A DNA stretch of 64,000 bases, from positions 1-64,000 of IMG/VR virus record IMGVR_UViG_3300010373_000039. One strand, 5' to 3'. How positions within the stretch are numbered: the first letter of the stretch is position 1; each line of letters begins with the position of its first letter. Below, in pieces: positions 8,492-18,046 of this stretch. Both the position numbers and the translations under genes were made by a program. Source of the stretch: a virus. Below the pieces are notes generated by a model. That model was not told the origin of the DNA. It worked only from the letters and a program-made list of their open reading frames with translations, and ran no database searches.

Positions 8492-9343
8492 GTGCTGCCT
8501 ATCGCCGTTGGCATCCCGACGTACACGAACCTTGCCGGATTGTCGCAGTTGGTCCCCTCGCTATTCAAACAGGGGGATGTGGCGGTTGATTTGATGATCG
8601 TTTGTAACCACCCCGACACATGGGGGTTCGTGGACGATTGGCGCAACGAATGGGGGGCGCATGTGTGGGCACCGACCGACAACCGGGGCGTAGCCGCGTC
8701 ATGGAATATCCTGGCCAAACATGCGTTCGCGACCGGTCACAACCAAATTATACTCCTTAATGACGACGTGGTTTTAAAATCGGATAAGGTTTTGTCCGAT
8801 TTGCTGTGGGCCAATCGACTATGGGATGGTCGTGCATTGTTCACCGCCGGCGTGAACGGTTGGCACACATTTAGCTTGTCCAAGAAGTTGTATGACGCCG
8901 TGGGGAATTTTGACGAGGGGTTTTGGCCCGCCTACTACGAGGATAACGATTATTCCCGCCGCATTGCGGTTTGGAGGAGTATGGAACAGATCATTTGTGA
9001 TTTTACCGGCTTGCCCTATAGACCGGTTGCCGGCGCGCGATTGATAGAGGAGGTGGGAATCATGTTGGGGGGTAAATATGAAAAACCGGTAACCCCTCTA
9101 AAGGAACGGTTTGAGGAATTAGCGATCAACGTTCCGGTCGAACACAACCTTCGTGGATCGCAAACAAACCATCCCGACGTAAAAACGTGGTTGGAAAAAA
9201 CCCATGACATCGTTCATGCCCGCTACATCGCCAAATGGGGCGGTCCGGCTAAACAAGAACGATTCACCCAACCATGGGACGGCAAACCGGGCTTGGACAC
9301 ATCCCGCTATATCTTAGAGCAAATGGGCTTGGGCAAACCCTAA
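8492..9343 (+). CDS. Glycosyltransferase family 2-like protein (rhamnosyltransferase-like)
   Basis: The protein begins with a GT-A strand (IAVGIPTYTNL). It has an LLNDDVVL metal-site segment near residue 92 and an FDEGFWPAYYEDNDYSRR acceptor-side segment near residues 140-157, the pattern of rhamnosyltransferase-type GT2 enzymes. The start is GTG, preceded by AAGGA. It is the last gene before the first TACGTTG promoter. Substrate unknown; envelope or virion glycan modification is inference. Confidence 0.75.
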   Translation: MLPIAVGIPTYTNLAGLSQLVPSLFKQGDVAVDLMIVCNHPDTWGFVDDWRNEWGAHVWAPTDNRGVAASWNILAKHAFATGHNQIILLNDDVVLKSDKVLSDLLWANRLWDGRALFTAGVNGWHTFSLSKKLYDAVGNFDEGFWPAYYEDNDYSRRIAVWRSMEQIICDFTGLPYRPVAGARLIEEVGIMLGGKYEKPVTPLKERFEELAINVPVEHNLRGSQTNHPDVKTWLEKTHDIVHARYIAKWGGPAKQERFTQPWDGKPGLDTSRYILEQMGLGKP

Positions 9344-9377
9344 TACGTTGCCTATCCCCTTAAAATTCGTGTACCAT
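9344..9377 (+). promoter_or_regulatory. TACGTTG-type promoter before the terminase genes
   Basis: TACGTTG (9344-9350) begins right after the stop codon ending at 9343. TTGCCT serves as -35, and TACCAT (9372-9377) is a -10-like hexamer 18 bases later. The same heptamer heads four other structural units. Confidence 0.55.
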
Positions 9378-9387
9378 CCCCGCCGCT

Positions 9388-9828
9388 ATGGCCAAGAAAC
9401 CAAAACGGGAACGGGTGAAATTAAAGCGCAACAAACCGGTGGCGGACCGGTCCGCGCCAGTGCGGCATTTGTCTAAAGAGGTAAGCAAAGAGTTTTGTCG
9501 GTTGGCCCGTAAGGGAATTCCGGCATCCACCATCGTCGATTATCTAGGCATCCCCGCCAGTGCATTTCACGAATGGTTGGCCAAGGCCAAATCGTTCGAT
9601 GCCACCAACGATCCCAATTTGGCGGTTTACGGCCAATTCGTGCGCAATTTCAAACGGGCGTGCGCCCGGTATTTGATCGACCGGCAGGCATTGATGGAAA
9701 CCGGCGACCCCAAGGAATACTACCGCGAGGTGGTGATTTTGGAACGACGCGATCGCAAGAATTGGGGCAAGATAGAGCAGGCCGGTGGTGAAACCGAGGC
9801 CTACGATCCCGACGAGAAGTTTATTTAG
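9388..9828 (+). CDS. terS: Terminase small subunit
   Basis: A basic N-terminus is followed by a helix-turn-helix segment (about residues 35-65: KGIPASTIVDYLGIPASAF). The C-terminal stretch ALMETGDPKEYYREVVILERR is typical of phage small terminases. It should recognise phage DNA and hand it to the large subunit, which begins 15 bases downstream. Its place directly before terL supports the call. Confidence 0.75.
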   Translation: MAKKPKRERVKLKRNKPVADRSAPVRHLSKEVSKEFCRLARKGIPASTIVDYLGIPASAFHEWLAKAKSFDATNDPNLAVYGQFVRNFKRACARYLIDRQALMETGDPKEYYREVVILERRDRKNWGKIEQAGGETEAYDPDEKFI

Positions 9829-9843
9829 TCCACGGGATGCACC

Positions 9844-12687
9844 ATGCCACGCACCTCACGTCCGGCCCTTAGTTGTTGGGATCGGGACATTAACAACGTG
9901 GAGAAACCGTCGCCGTCCGCGTCGGATCGTTCCCCGTTTTGGTCCAAGGAGCAACCGGAATTCGAGTGTGGTGGTCGAATCTACTCGGCGTCCGAGTACG
10001 CCAAATTACCCGAGGAAATTCAAAAACATGGCCGGGTGGTGCGGGGCGGCATGTTTCCCCATCAACGCAAATGGTGGGAATTAAACACCTTTATCAAAGC
10101 GCTGATTGGAGGATTTGGTGCCGGCAAGACGTTGATCGGCGCTAAACGGGTCATCGCGTCGGCATTGGACAATTCCGGGTGTATGGTCGCGGCCGTGTCC
10201 CCGACGTTCCCATTGGCCCGCAAAACCATCATCCCGACTATCAGCAACCTTCTAGCCGGCAAACAAGCGAGATACGGTCGTGGGTTTTGGTGGAAATACA
10301 ACCGCACCTCCCATGAATTTTTCATCCGACATAAGGGACGTGACGGATGGATTCAAATCATGTCGGCCGAAGATCCGGATTCGTTGCGCGGACCCAATAT
10401 CGCATCGGCATGGTTGGATGAACCGTTCCTGATGGAGGAAACGGCATTCCGGCACATGGCGGCACGTATCCGCGCCGGCAATTCCCGTGAATTGCTTCTT
10501 ACGGGATGCGTCACGCGGGACACCCTGGTTTTGCCGAGATCTGGCATGACGCCGATCGGTGATTTGGACCCTGGAACCCTTCCAAAACAATATCGCCGGA
10601 TCGCGACCGATTTGTATGGTTCGCATCGATCGTTCCACCATGCCACGTCGTTTTTCAACAACGGGGTTTCCGAGACCAGGCGCATTACCGTTACCAACAA
10701 CTATCAAATCGAGGCCACACCGGACCATCCGGTTTTGGTCATGGGTGATGATGGTAAACCGCAATGGCGTCCGGTGGGCCAATTGCAAATCGGGGATCGT
10801 GTGGCGATTGGTCGTGGCATGGAGGTTTGGGGTAACGTCGATCCGTGCGAAGGATTTGTACCTCAACAACGGCGAAAAGTTAAAAAACCGTTGCCACAAA
10901 AAATCCAAATGACCAAGGATTTGGCCTATTTCCTTGGTTTGTGGTTGGCCGAGGGGAGCGTAGAACCGGGTCGGTTGACGATTACATGCGGCGATCCCTG
11001 TGTTATCAAGTATTTGTTGACTAAGGGTGTTTTGGGACTTCGGTTCCGTAAACAAAGCCGTGATAAACTTCACGTTCGACTTAGCTCGGTGGAGCTAATC
11101 GATTTGATGAGGCACCTTGGGATGCCATTGGTTACGGCTATAAATAAATACATTCCACAATGGGTTTGGAACGGTCGCCGCGAATGGGCGCTGTCGTTTT
11201 TGGCCGGAATGTGGGACGGTGACGGTTGCGCAATGCGTGATGGAGGGGGAATCAGCTACCGGACCAATTCTCCTCGATTGGCTCGCGACGTTCAATGTCT
11301 TTTATTGAATCTTGGAATAGTGTCGATCCGGCAGCGCACGGTTGAAAAAGAAATACAACCGGATGCGTTGGTGCAAACCCCAACGGTTGGTTATTACGTT
11401 GAATGTCGTGCCATGAACGCGGCCAAATTGGCCAAAATCCTTTCGTTCCGTATTCGGCGTAAAAAACAAAACGCGTCAATGCACATTCGGTCGATGCGTT
11501 GTTCGGATGTGTTGGCCGGATCGTCGGCGCTGATTTTGTCGGCGTGGCGTAAACGGTCTAAATTGACGTGGAGGAATTGGGACGGTAATCTTCAACCCAA
11601 CGTCATTCGGGAAACCGCCGCCGGACGCCCCGGCGTAGCCTATGGTACCGTCCGGGATTTCGTCCGTTATTGGGAAATGAACGAAGGAACGGCTTGCCCG
11701 GAAATTGAAATACTTAAGCAAAATCTTGGCGATAACTACTATTGGGCCAAGGTCCGCAAAATCGAACGGGGATTGGCCGAAACCGTTGATTTTGTCGTGC
11801 CCGAAACCCACTCATTTTGGTCCAATGGGTTTATCAGCCACAATACGCCCGAACAAATCAATTGGGGTCACGATTTATTGATGGGGGAAACGCGGGAAGA
11901 ATTTGAATCGCGTGAGGTTACGATTGGGATGGTTCAAGCATCGTCCCGGCAAAACCCCGCGACCGGCAAACAATACATCCGGCTACTAGAGGGCGCATTC
12001 ACCCATAAAATGGCCGAGGCGTTCATCGACGGTGGATTCGTCAATTTGTCTAAGGGACAGGTATACTATGGGTTCCAATCCATCGGCGATGAATCGAACG
12101 TCCGGGCGATAGACATACCGGACGGTGCGGAATTGGGCGTGGGGATGGATTTCAACGTGAATCCTATGTCGGCCGCCGTGTTTTGGCGGTTGGGCGAACG
12201 GATGCATTTCTTTGATGAGATCGAGTTGCCCAACGCCGATACCGACATGATGTGCGCCGAGTTGTACGACCGCTATGTAAATAAAGAAACCAAGGTCGTG
12301 CCCCCGCAAATCGCGCCGTTGGACGACATTTTTCCGGATGCATCGGGACAATCCCGGCATACCTCCAGCGCACGGGGTAAAACCGATTTCCACATTATCC
12401 GCGAGTATGGGTTTAGCGTCCGCGCCCCCCACGCGAACCCGAAGGTACGTGACCGGCAAAACGCGGTGAATGGCAAGCTTCGTCCGGTTAATGGTGAGAT
12501 TACCCTGACCATCTCGCCCAAATGCAAAAAATTGCAACGTTATCTGTTGACCTACACCCACGAATTGTCCAACCGGCCGGAACAAAAGGCCATGTCCCAT
12601 TTGTTGGACGCGTTTAGCTACCCGATCCATTACCTGTTCCCGTTGGCCCGCGCCCACACCGGGGAGTACCGGTTGACGGGCCTTTAG
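9844..12687 (+). CDS. terL: Terminase large subunit interrupted by an intein
   Basis: The packaging motor ATPase-nuclease. Walker A GGFGAGKT is at residues 89-96 and Walker B WLDE at 190-193. The intein occupies residues 222-667, inside the LLTG|TP coupling motif. The nuclease domain follows with acidic residues D769 (GMDFN), D832 (PDASG) and D922 (HLLDAFSY), the usual RNase H-fold triad. Removing the intein leaves 501 residues, a normal TerL length. All motifs look intact, so activity after splicing is expected. Confidence 0.92.
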   Translation: MPRTSRPALSCWDRDINNVEKPSPSASDRSPFWSKEQPEFECGGRIYSASEYAKLPEEIQKHGRVVRGGMFPHQRKWWELNTFIKALIGGFGAGKTLIGAKRVIASALDNSGCMVAAVSPTFPLARKTIIPTISNLLAGKQARYGRGFWWKYNRTSHEFFIRHKGRDGWIQIMSAEDPDSLRGPNIASAWLDEPFLMEETAFRHMAARIRAGNSRELLLTGCVTRDTLVLPRSGMTPIGDLDPGTLPKQYRRIATDLYGSHRSFHHATSFFNNGVSETRRITVTNNYQIEATPDHPVLVMGDDGKPQWRPVGQLQIGDRVAIGRGMEVWGNVDPCEGFVPQQRRKVKKPLPQKIQMTKDLAYFLGLWLAEGSVEPGRLTITCGDPCVIKYLLTKGVLGLRFRKQSRDKLHVRLSSVELIDLMRHLGMPLVTAINKYIPQWVWNGRREWALSFLAGMWDGDGCAMRDGGGISYRTNSPRLARDVQCLLLNLGIVSIRQRTVEKEIQPDALVQTPTVGYYVECRAMNAAKLAKILSFRIRRKKQNASMHIRSMRCSDVLAGSSALILSAWRKRSKLTWRNWDGNLQPNVIRETAAGRPGVAYGTVRDFVRYWEMNEGTACPEIEILKQNLGDNYYWAKVRKIERGLAETVDFVVPETHSFWSNGFISHNTPEQINWGHDLLMGETREEFESREVTIGMVQASSRQNPATGKQYIRLLEGAFTHKMAEAFIDGGFVNLSKGQVYYGFQSIGDESNVRAIDIPDGAELGVGMDFNVNPMSAAVFWRLGERMHFFDEIELPNADTDMMCAELYDRYVNKETKVVPPQIAPLDDIFPDASGQSRHTSSARGKTDFHIIREYGFSVRAPHANPKVRDRQNAVNGKLRPVNGEITLTISPKCKKLQRYLLTYTHELSNRPEQKAMSHLLDAFSYPIHYLFPLARAHTGEYRLTGL
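10507..11844 (+). mobile_element. Intein with LAGLIDADG-type homing endonuclease in terL
   Basis: The 446-residue insert starts with Cys222 (CVTRDTLV). It has a block B TPDHPV segment and ends FISHN, with Thr668 as the first C-extein residue, as protein splicing requires. The middle carries two LAGLIDADG-like helices (LAYFLGLWLAEG and SFLAGMWDGDG), so both splicing and homing functions appear complete. Boundaries follow from joining LLLTG to TPEQINWG. Confidence 0.92.
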
Positions 12688-12691
12688 ACGG

Positions 12692-12725
12692 TACGTTGCC
12701 GGTTGGACGAACGCTCGGTTATTTT
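12692..12725 (+). promoter_or_regulatory. TACGTTG-type promoter after terL
   Basis: TACGTTG (12692-12698) starts four bases after the terL stop. TATTTT (12720-12725) lies 18 bases after TTGCCG. The gap has no other obvious function. Confidence 0.5.
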
Positions 12726-12736
12726 CAAGCAAAGCT

Positions 12737-13354
12737 ATGGGTGATGTAATCTGTTTCATGTTGAATCCCACTAACCGAATCCGACGCGAATTGCGCCGGT
12801 ATGGCGGTAGCGTGGGTGATTGGACGCAAAAGGTTTGCCCCAAGTGGGGTTACTACCATAACGCATCTACATTTTTGGATGTAGTTGAAGATACCGACAA
12901 AACCAACGATTGGCCCCGCAATGATCCACGTTGGCCTACGACGTGTGATTGTGGCGAATACAACTTTACCGAAAAGGACAATTGGCAACTTTTCACCGAG
13001 CATTTGTATCGTCGCGATACCGGTGAGGAGTACACACTTCGTAAAGCGCCGCCCGGTGCAATGTGGTACGCCGATTGGCTAACCGAGGGTCGTCCGGCCT
13101 CTGGTAATTTGTATCGTGGTCCGGATGGTCGATGCTTGGTTGTGGTGTGTCCGGACGGTCATCAATGGATGGTGGACAGCCGTTGTTCCAATTGCACATT
13201 ACCCGACGACAACATTCATAAATGCTGGGTGCGACACGGGACGCCGCCCAACATCACCGTGGACAAAAATGGCGTTACGTGTGCCGCTGGCGCTGGGTCG
13301 ATCCAAACGCCAACGTGGCATGGATTTCTTAGGAATGGGGTTTTAACCCAATGA
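12737..13354 (+). CDS. Conserved phage protein downstream of terminase, 205 aa
   Basis: Two parts are visible. An N-terminal region has CDCG-type cysteines. A C-terminal region (about residues 100-205) contains GAMWYADWL, GPDGRCLVVVCPDGHQW, SNCT, CWVRHG and AGAGSI, a pattern I associate with a widespread phage family found near terminase and portal genes; its function is not known to me. The stop overlaps a possible upstream start of the next gene. Confidence 0.7.
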   Translation: MGDVICFMLNPTNRIRRELRRYGGSVGDWTQKVCPKWGYYHNASTFLDVVEDTDKTNDWPRNDPRWPTTCDCGEYNFTEKDNWQLFTEHLYRRDTGEEYTLRKAPPGAMWYADWLTEGRPASGNLYRGPDGRCLVVVCPDGHQWMVDSRCSNCTLPDDNIHKCWVRHGTPPNITVDKNGVTCAAGAGSIQTPTWHGFLRNGVLTQ

Positions 13355-13371
13355 AACGGAGAGTATTCTCT

Positions 13372-13533
13372 ATGGCACGGAAACCGAAGCTTGGAACCGG
13401 TAAGCGATTTTCAAACCTCAAGAAAAGCCTGGCGAGGAAGGGTGCCCGCAAGAGCGCCGGGATTGGTCGTAAGAAATTCGGCAAAAAGAAGTTTGCCAAG
13501 TTGGGTGCCAAGGGCCGACGCCGGCGTAAGTAG
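13372..13533 (+). CDS. Small, highly basic phage protein, 53 aa
   Basis: Nearly half of the residues are K or R. The segment ARKSAGIGRKKFGKKKFAKL resembles small basic proteins often placed between terminase and portal genes. I prefer the ATG at 13372 (GGAGAG upstream) over 13351, which overlaps the previous stop. DNA binding or virion packing is likely but not shown. Confidence 0.65.
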   Translation: MARKPKLGTGKRFSNLKKSLARKGARKSAGIGRKKFGKKKFAKLGAKGRRRRK

Positions 13534-13569
13534 AATCTAACCGCCAACCACGTAAACGAGGCGCGCAAA

Positions 13570-13914
13570 ATGTCATTCGAGGTTTTTCACCCTACCCGTG
13601 TAAACGTGATGATGGGCCAGGCGTCGTTGGACGCCGCCGGAAACGTCACGTTCAACGCCGTTGATTTGCAAGGTGTTGGCGTTCGTGACGCGGTGACGAT
13701 TATGGTGGACCGGGAATTGAAACGGATCGCGGTTCGACAGCCTACGAGCCGCGATCCGTCCAAACGATTGACGTTCAACAAATCCAAAAACGCGGCGAAA
13801 ATAAACCTCAAAAGCGCGTTGAAAAACATCGGCATCCAAAATAAAGAGGTTGTCGGAACGCGACACGCCGTGATTAAGGACAATTTGATTATCCTTAATT
13901 TCGGCGGAAAGTAA
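13570..13914 (+). CDS. Hypothetical protein, 114 aa
   Basis: A basic soluble protein with a DNA-packaging-region position, ending five bases before the portal start. The C-terminal half alternates short beta strands. No recognised family. Confidence 0.55.
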   Translation: MSFEVFHPTRVNVMMGQASLDAAGNVTFNAVDLQGVGVRDAVTIMVDRELKRIAVRQPTSRDPSKRLTFNKSKNAAKINLKSALKNIGIQNKEVVGTRHAVIKDNLIILNFGGK

Positions 13915-13918
13915 CAAC

Positions 13919-15457
13919 ATGCCGATCGATTCAAAAAACCCCGAGTACGACAAATTCGCGTTCCAATGGCAGAAATGCCGTGACGCGGTCGCCGGCGAGG
14001 ATGCGGTGAAGGCCGGCAATCAAATCTATTTGCCCCAATTGGAGGGGCAAACGGACTATGATTATCAGGCCTACAAAAACCGCGCGCTGTATTTCAGCGC
14101 GTCGGGCCGTACCGTCAAGGGTTTGGCGGGCGCAATCCTTCGCAAGCATCCGGTGATCCAATTCCCCAACGAGGATTTGTTGTTGACCATCGGCCCGGCC
14201 GGCGAGTCGTTGGAACACATGATTAAAACCATCGTGGAGGAGGTCATCACCACGGGTCGTGTGGGGGTTTTGGTGGACAGCGCCGCCGGTCCGGACAATC
14301 AAAACGTCGAACCGTACCTGGCGATCTACTATCCAGAAAACATCATCAATTGGGATGAGCGGACGGTCGCCGGCCGCCGGCAATTGGTCATGGTGGTGTT
14401 ACAGGAATCCGGACCCCGCCGCGACGATGATGGAAACGACCCGTTCGCATGGAATTCCCGGGTGGACACCTATCGGGTTATGGAATTGATCGGTTGGGAC
14501 ACGCCCAACCCGTTCCTTCGTGTTTCACTTTACGAACGTGTGCAATCGTCGGACGAAAACCCGACCGATCAAACCAAGGAAAATGAGGACGAGGACGGTT
14601 ACAAGGGTTTTGAGTTGATCGATCAGGTTGAGCCCAAATTACCGGGCGGCATCCCAATCGATTACATTCCGTTTGTCATCATCAACCCATCCGTTGCCGG
14701 GTCGGAATGCGAACCGCCGCCGATCATCGATTTGGTGAACGTCAATCTTTCCCACTATCGAAATAGCGCCGATTTGGAGCACGGGTTGCATTTTACCGCG
14801 TTGCCCCAGCCATGGGTGGCGGGCGTGGAATCACCCAACATCCGGTTGCGGATCGGATCGCAAACGGCGTGGGTCATCGCGGACCCGCAGGCCCGTGCCG
14901 GGTATTTGGAATTCTCCGGCAATGGTCTTCGCGCGATCCAAGCGGCGATGGACGAAAAGAAAAAGATGATGGCGATTTTGGGGTCGCGGTTGTTGGAGGA
15001 TCAAAAGGCCGATGCCGAAGCCGCCGCAACCGTTAAGCTTCGTCATAGCGGCGATGAATCGGTTTTGGCCAACATCGTTCACGCAATCGATGAGGGATTG
15101 GCGTTGTCGCTGATGTGGTTCGCCCAATGGGCCATGTTGGACGGGGAAATCACCGTCGAATTGAACGACGACTTCAACCCACTAGGCATCGACTACCCGA
15201 CGTTAATTGGTTTGATGTCGGCGGTCCAGGCCGGTCAATTGTCGTGGGATACGTGGTTCTACAACGTCAAGCGCGGCGAATTGGTGCCGGACGGCCGCAC
15301 GGCCGAGCAGGAAAAGGCATTGATCGAGGCCGGTTACCCGGTCCTTCCGACCCCCGATATTTCCGAGGATACCGCCGTGGGCGGTGGCAAGGTGAAATCG
15401 GGTGGTGCGGCCCGCATGTCGGGTGCCAACGATACCGGGGATGTCGGACCCTCGTAA
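13919..15457 (+). CDS. Portal protein (DUF4055 type)
   Basis: The 512-residue product shows the DUF4055 pattern: an N-terminal helix, YLPQLEGQTDYDYQAYKNRA, GLAGAILRK, a central region with GVLVDSA, and PFVIINPS before the long helix. Portals form the dodecameric DNA gate at one capsid vertex and dock the terminase. Position between terminase and the Mu F-like head protein agrees. The disordered C-terminus is glycine- and alanine-rich. Confidence 0.82.
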   Translation: MPIDSKNPEYDKFAFQWQKCRDAVAGEDAVKAGNQIYLPQLEGQTDYDYQAYKNRALYFSASGRTVKGLAGAILRKHPVIQFPNEDLLLTIGPAGESLEHMIKTIVEEVITTGRVGVLVDSAAGPDNQNVEPYLAIYYPENIINWDERTVAGRRQLVMVVLQESGPRRDDDGNDPFAWNSRVDTYRVMELIGWDTPNPFLRVSLYERVQSSDENPTDQTKENEDEDGYKGFELIDQVEPKLPGGIPIDYIPFVIINPSVAGSECEPPPIIDLVNVNLSHYRNSADLEHGLHFTALPQPWVAGVESPNIRLRIGSQTAWVIADPQARAGYLEFSGNGLRAIQAAMDEKKKMMAILGSRLLEDQKADAEAAATVKLRHSGDESVLANIVHAIDEGLALSLMWFAQWAMLDGEITVELNDDFNPLGIDYPTLIGLMSAVQAGQLSWDTWFYNVKRGELVPDGRTAEQEKALIEAGYPVLPTPDISEDTAVGGGKVKSGGAARMSGANDTGDVGPS

Positions 15458-15472
15458 TCAAAGGAGTTTCAC

Positions 15473-15802
15473 ATGGCGGGCGGTCAACCGGGGGCCGACG
15501 ACGGCAAACCCGTTTTGGATTTTGTCACGACGCCGGAATTGATGGGGGAATTACAGAAACGGTTCCGCGGCAGTATTTTGGTGTTGGAAAGTGATGGGGG
15601 TAATTTTTTCGTTACCACCCATGGCGGCAAATCCATGGCATTGGGTTTGAATCTTCGCCTACAAAACTATTTCAAGGATTGGATGGAAACCGACACCCAA
15701 TTTGACGCCGACCAAGAAACCTGTGATAATTCCGTCCCTAAAAACAACGCAGTAGATGAGGATTTTGACGACGAGGACGACAATGCCGAACAACCACACT
15801 AG
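15473..15802 (+). CDS. Hypothetical acidic-tailed protein, 109 aa
   Basis: AAAGGAG precedes the ATG. The last 20 residues are dominated by D and E. It lies between portal and head-morphogenesis genes, so a capsid-assembly role is possible; no family recognised. Confidence 0.55.
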   Translation: MAGGQPGADDGKPVLDFVTTPELMGELQKRFRGSILVLESDGGNFFVTTHGGKSMALGLNLRLQNYFKDWMETDTQFDADQETCDNSVPKNNAVDEDFDDEDDNAEQPH

Positions 15803-15956
15803 CCGTGAGTATCGACGGGTCCAGGCCACGCGCCCGGTCGGTTTCGATAAAAAAGAAAACCCGGTGGCACGTCCTAAACATCCGTCCACCGTTCCGGTCG
15901 TCGGTCCCCGCGCGGTCGTGGACGCCAACGCCGGCAATTTTCCTCAACGCAAGTGA
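15783..15956 (+). CDS. Small hypothetical protein, 57 aa
   Basis: This frame starts inside the 3' end of the previous gene and ends three bases before the next start. The product is basic and proline-rich without secondary-structure signals. Kept because it fills an otherwise empty 150-base gap in phase with the operon. Confidence 0.4.
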   Translation: MPNNHTSREYRRVQATRPVGFDKKENPVARPKHPSTVPVVGPRAVVDANAGNFPQRK

Positions 15957-15959
15957 CAC

Positions 15960-17834
15960 ATGGCCGGCAACCTTTCGGATCAATTTCACTCCGAAATGAT
16001 CGGCCGGCGTGTCGATATCAACCGGGCGGCGGAAAACATCCGTCAGCAGGTTTTTTCATTTTTGCAGGATTTGCAAACCGAATTCCAGTCCCAAATCGGG
16101 TCCGCCGATTTGGCCGGTTTGACCCCGCCGCGACGGCCCAAGGGGGCCGAGCAATTGATTAAAAATGTTTCCGGCCCGATCAACAATGCCTATGATGGCA
16201 TGGAAACCGTCCTCGCCGATTCGTTGGTGGGCGTCGGCAAATCGGAATCCATAGCCATTCCGCAAATCATGGGGGACGCGATCCGGGGCGACATCAACAG
16301 TGTCCGGTTGTCCAACATCGAATTGCAAACCCTGGCGTCCGATTCATGGATCAATGGTTCGCCGGCGGCGCAATGGTGGGCGTCCCAATCCAATACCCTT
16401 AAACAACGATTCTCCCAGCAAATACGGTTGGGCGTGGCGATGGGGGAAACCAACGATCAATTGGTTGCCCGGATCATCGGCGGCCGGACCGGTGCCAAAA
16501 TTCCCATCACCGATCCCAAAACCGGTAAAACGGTGATGGTCGATCAATACGCCAAGGGGATTATGGATCTGAGTCGTCGTGATGCCATGAATTTGGTGCG
16601 CACGGCGGTACAAAGTATTTCCAACGAGGTGGCGTACCAAACCTATTTGGCCAATGCCGACATTTTGAAGGGATTGCAGGCGGTGGCGACGTTGGACAAC
16701 CGCACCACCCCCTACTGCCGCAAAATAGACAAGGGGGCATGGGATTTGAAGGGCGAACCCCTCCCACAATCGCCGGTGCAAACCAAATTCCCCGGCAAAC
16801 CCCCGTACCATTTTTGTTGTCGGACGTTTCTTATCCCGGTGACAAAATCGTGGGATCAATTGATCCATGACCAGCACGGTTCTAAGAAAACCGGGGTATC
16901 GTCCGATGAGGCCATGTCGCGGATGGATCAAACCAAGGGAACCGACGCGCGGAACAACAACGCGGCATCACCGTTGCCGGTAATCGGTGTTGATCTTGGA
17001 CCCGGCGGTAAAGCAATCGTGTCGCGCGCCGCCCGTGCGACCATCGCCGTGGACGTGACCCCGACCGAATTGTATTTGACCACCCCCACGCTGGACTATG
17101 GGGACGTGGCTACCGCAATCGACAACGGCAATCGGGCCGGGATTATCGCGGTGCGCAAAAATGGCCGACTCATCGTGGTATCCAACCCCGAACGTGCCGC
17201 TGCCGCCGTTTATGCCAACGAGGCAACGGTGCCGATCCGGGTAGCGGATTTCCCGCAATCAGGGCGGCTAATAGGCGACGAGATCGGCGCACCGGTAGTC
17301 CCGGCCCCTTCACATGGCCTTATTGGTCCCAAATCGCCCGCCATGCCGGTATCCACCCGTGCCTCGATGGATGGTCAGGTGGCGTCCGATCTATCCTATT
17401 CGGATTGGTTAGCCGGCAAATCATCGGGGTTCCAAGACGAGGTATTGGGTCCGGCCCGTGGCAAATTGTTTCGCGCCGGCGCAATCGGGTTATCGGATTT
17501 GGTGGACACGACCGGTCGGGCGTTGACGTTGGAGGAGATAGACTCAAAGGTAAATCCGATCCGGGATGAAAGCGCCGAACCCACGTGGAACGATTACACC
17601 GCTAATGAGCTGGTCCGGTTTGCCGGCAAAATGGGTTTGACCCCGGCGCAAACCCGGCTAATGCTTTCATCGTTGGGCGTGGATATCCCGGCCAACACAA
17701 CCCTTTATGATAATTTGGACGCCGGTGCGGCGGGTCAAAACGTGCCGGTGTTGTCGCCGGGGGATTTGCAAACGATTCAATCGTTGGTCGAACGGATCAA
17801 AAACGGCAAGATCATTAAAGGAAAAACCAAATGA
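15960..17834 (+). CDS. Mu F-like/SPP1 gp7-like head morphogenesis protein, 624 aa
   Basis: Residues about 110-300 carry the minor-head-protein pattern: NLVRTAVQSISNEVAYQTYL, GLQAVATLDNRTTPYCRKID and PPYHFCCRT. Such proteins are internal or portal-associated head proteins. The C-terminal half (from about residue 330) has no counterpart I recognise and makes the protein longer than usual. The stop overlaps the next start by four bases. Confidence 0.8.
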   Translation: MAGNLSDQFHSEMIGRRVDINRAAENIRQQVFSFLQDLQTEFQSQIGSADLAGLTPPRRPKGAEQLIKNVSGPINNAYDGMETVLADSLVGVGKSESIAIPQIMGDAIRGDINSVRLSNIELQTLASDSWINGSPAAQWWASQSNTLKQRFSQQIRLGVAMGETNDQLVARIIGGRTGAKIPITDPKTGKTVMVDQYAKGIMDLSRRDAMNLVRTAVQSISNEVAYQTYLANADILKGLQAVATLDNRTTPYCRKIDKGAWDLKGEPLPQSPVQTKFPGKPPYHFCCRTFLIPVTKSWDQLIHDQHGSKKTGVSSDEAMSRMDQTKGTDARNNNAASPLPVIGVDLGPGGKAIVSRAARATIAVDVTPTELYLTTPTLDYGDVATAIDNGNRAGIIAVRKNGRLIVVSNPERAAAAVYANEATVPIRVADFPQSGRLIGDEIGAPVVPAPSHGLIGPKSPAMPVSTRASMDGQVASDLSYSDWLAGKSSGFQDEVLGPARGKLFRAGAIGLSDLVDTTGRALTLEEIDSKVNPIRDESAEPTWNDYTANELVRFAGKMGLTPAQTRLMLSSLGVDIPANTTLYDNLDAGAAGQNVPVLSPGDLQTIQSLVERIKNGKIIKGKTK

Positions 17835-18046
17835 GCAACGACAATCCATACGCACAGGGTCATTCGGTCCACCCCACGGCGCTGTCCAAATCCGGGGCCA
17901 AACATTCACATGTTAGCGGTCCCCACCCGGCGATGCGTCCGGCTCAACAAAACGTGGTGAACATCGCCGAAACCGGGATGCACGACGGATCGGAGGGGAT
18001 GTCACAATCCGGAAATGCGATCGGCGACAAAGGAATCAACGCTTAA
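17831..18046 (+). CDS. Small protein, paralog of the one at 46336
   Basis: The 71-residue polar product shares the core H.(S/T)ALSKSGAKH..VS.P and a following QNVV with the 90-residue protein at 46336-46608. It starts in an ATGA overlap with the head-morphogenesis gene. It is low in hydrophobic residues and probably disordered. Function unknown. Confidence 0.6.
   Translation: MSNDNPYAQGHSVHPTALSKSGAKHSHVSGPHPAMRPAQQNVVNIAETGMHDGSEGMSQSGNAIGDKGINA

Noticed and set aside
10252-11073. 273-residue reverse-strand open frame inside terL
   Set aside because: It lies wholly opposite the intein/terL coding sequence, has no ribosome-binding site and its translation has no plausible fold or motif; it is a shadow of the biased codon use.
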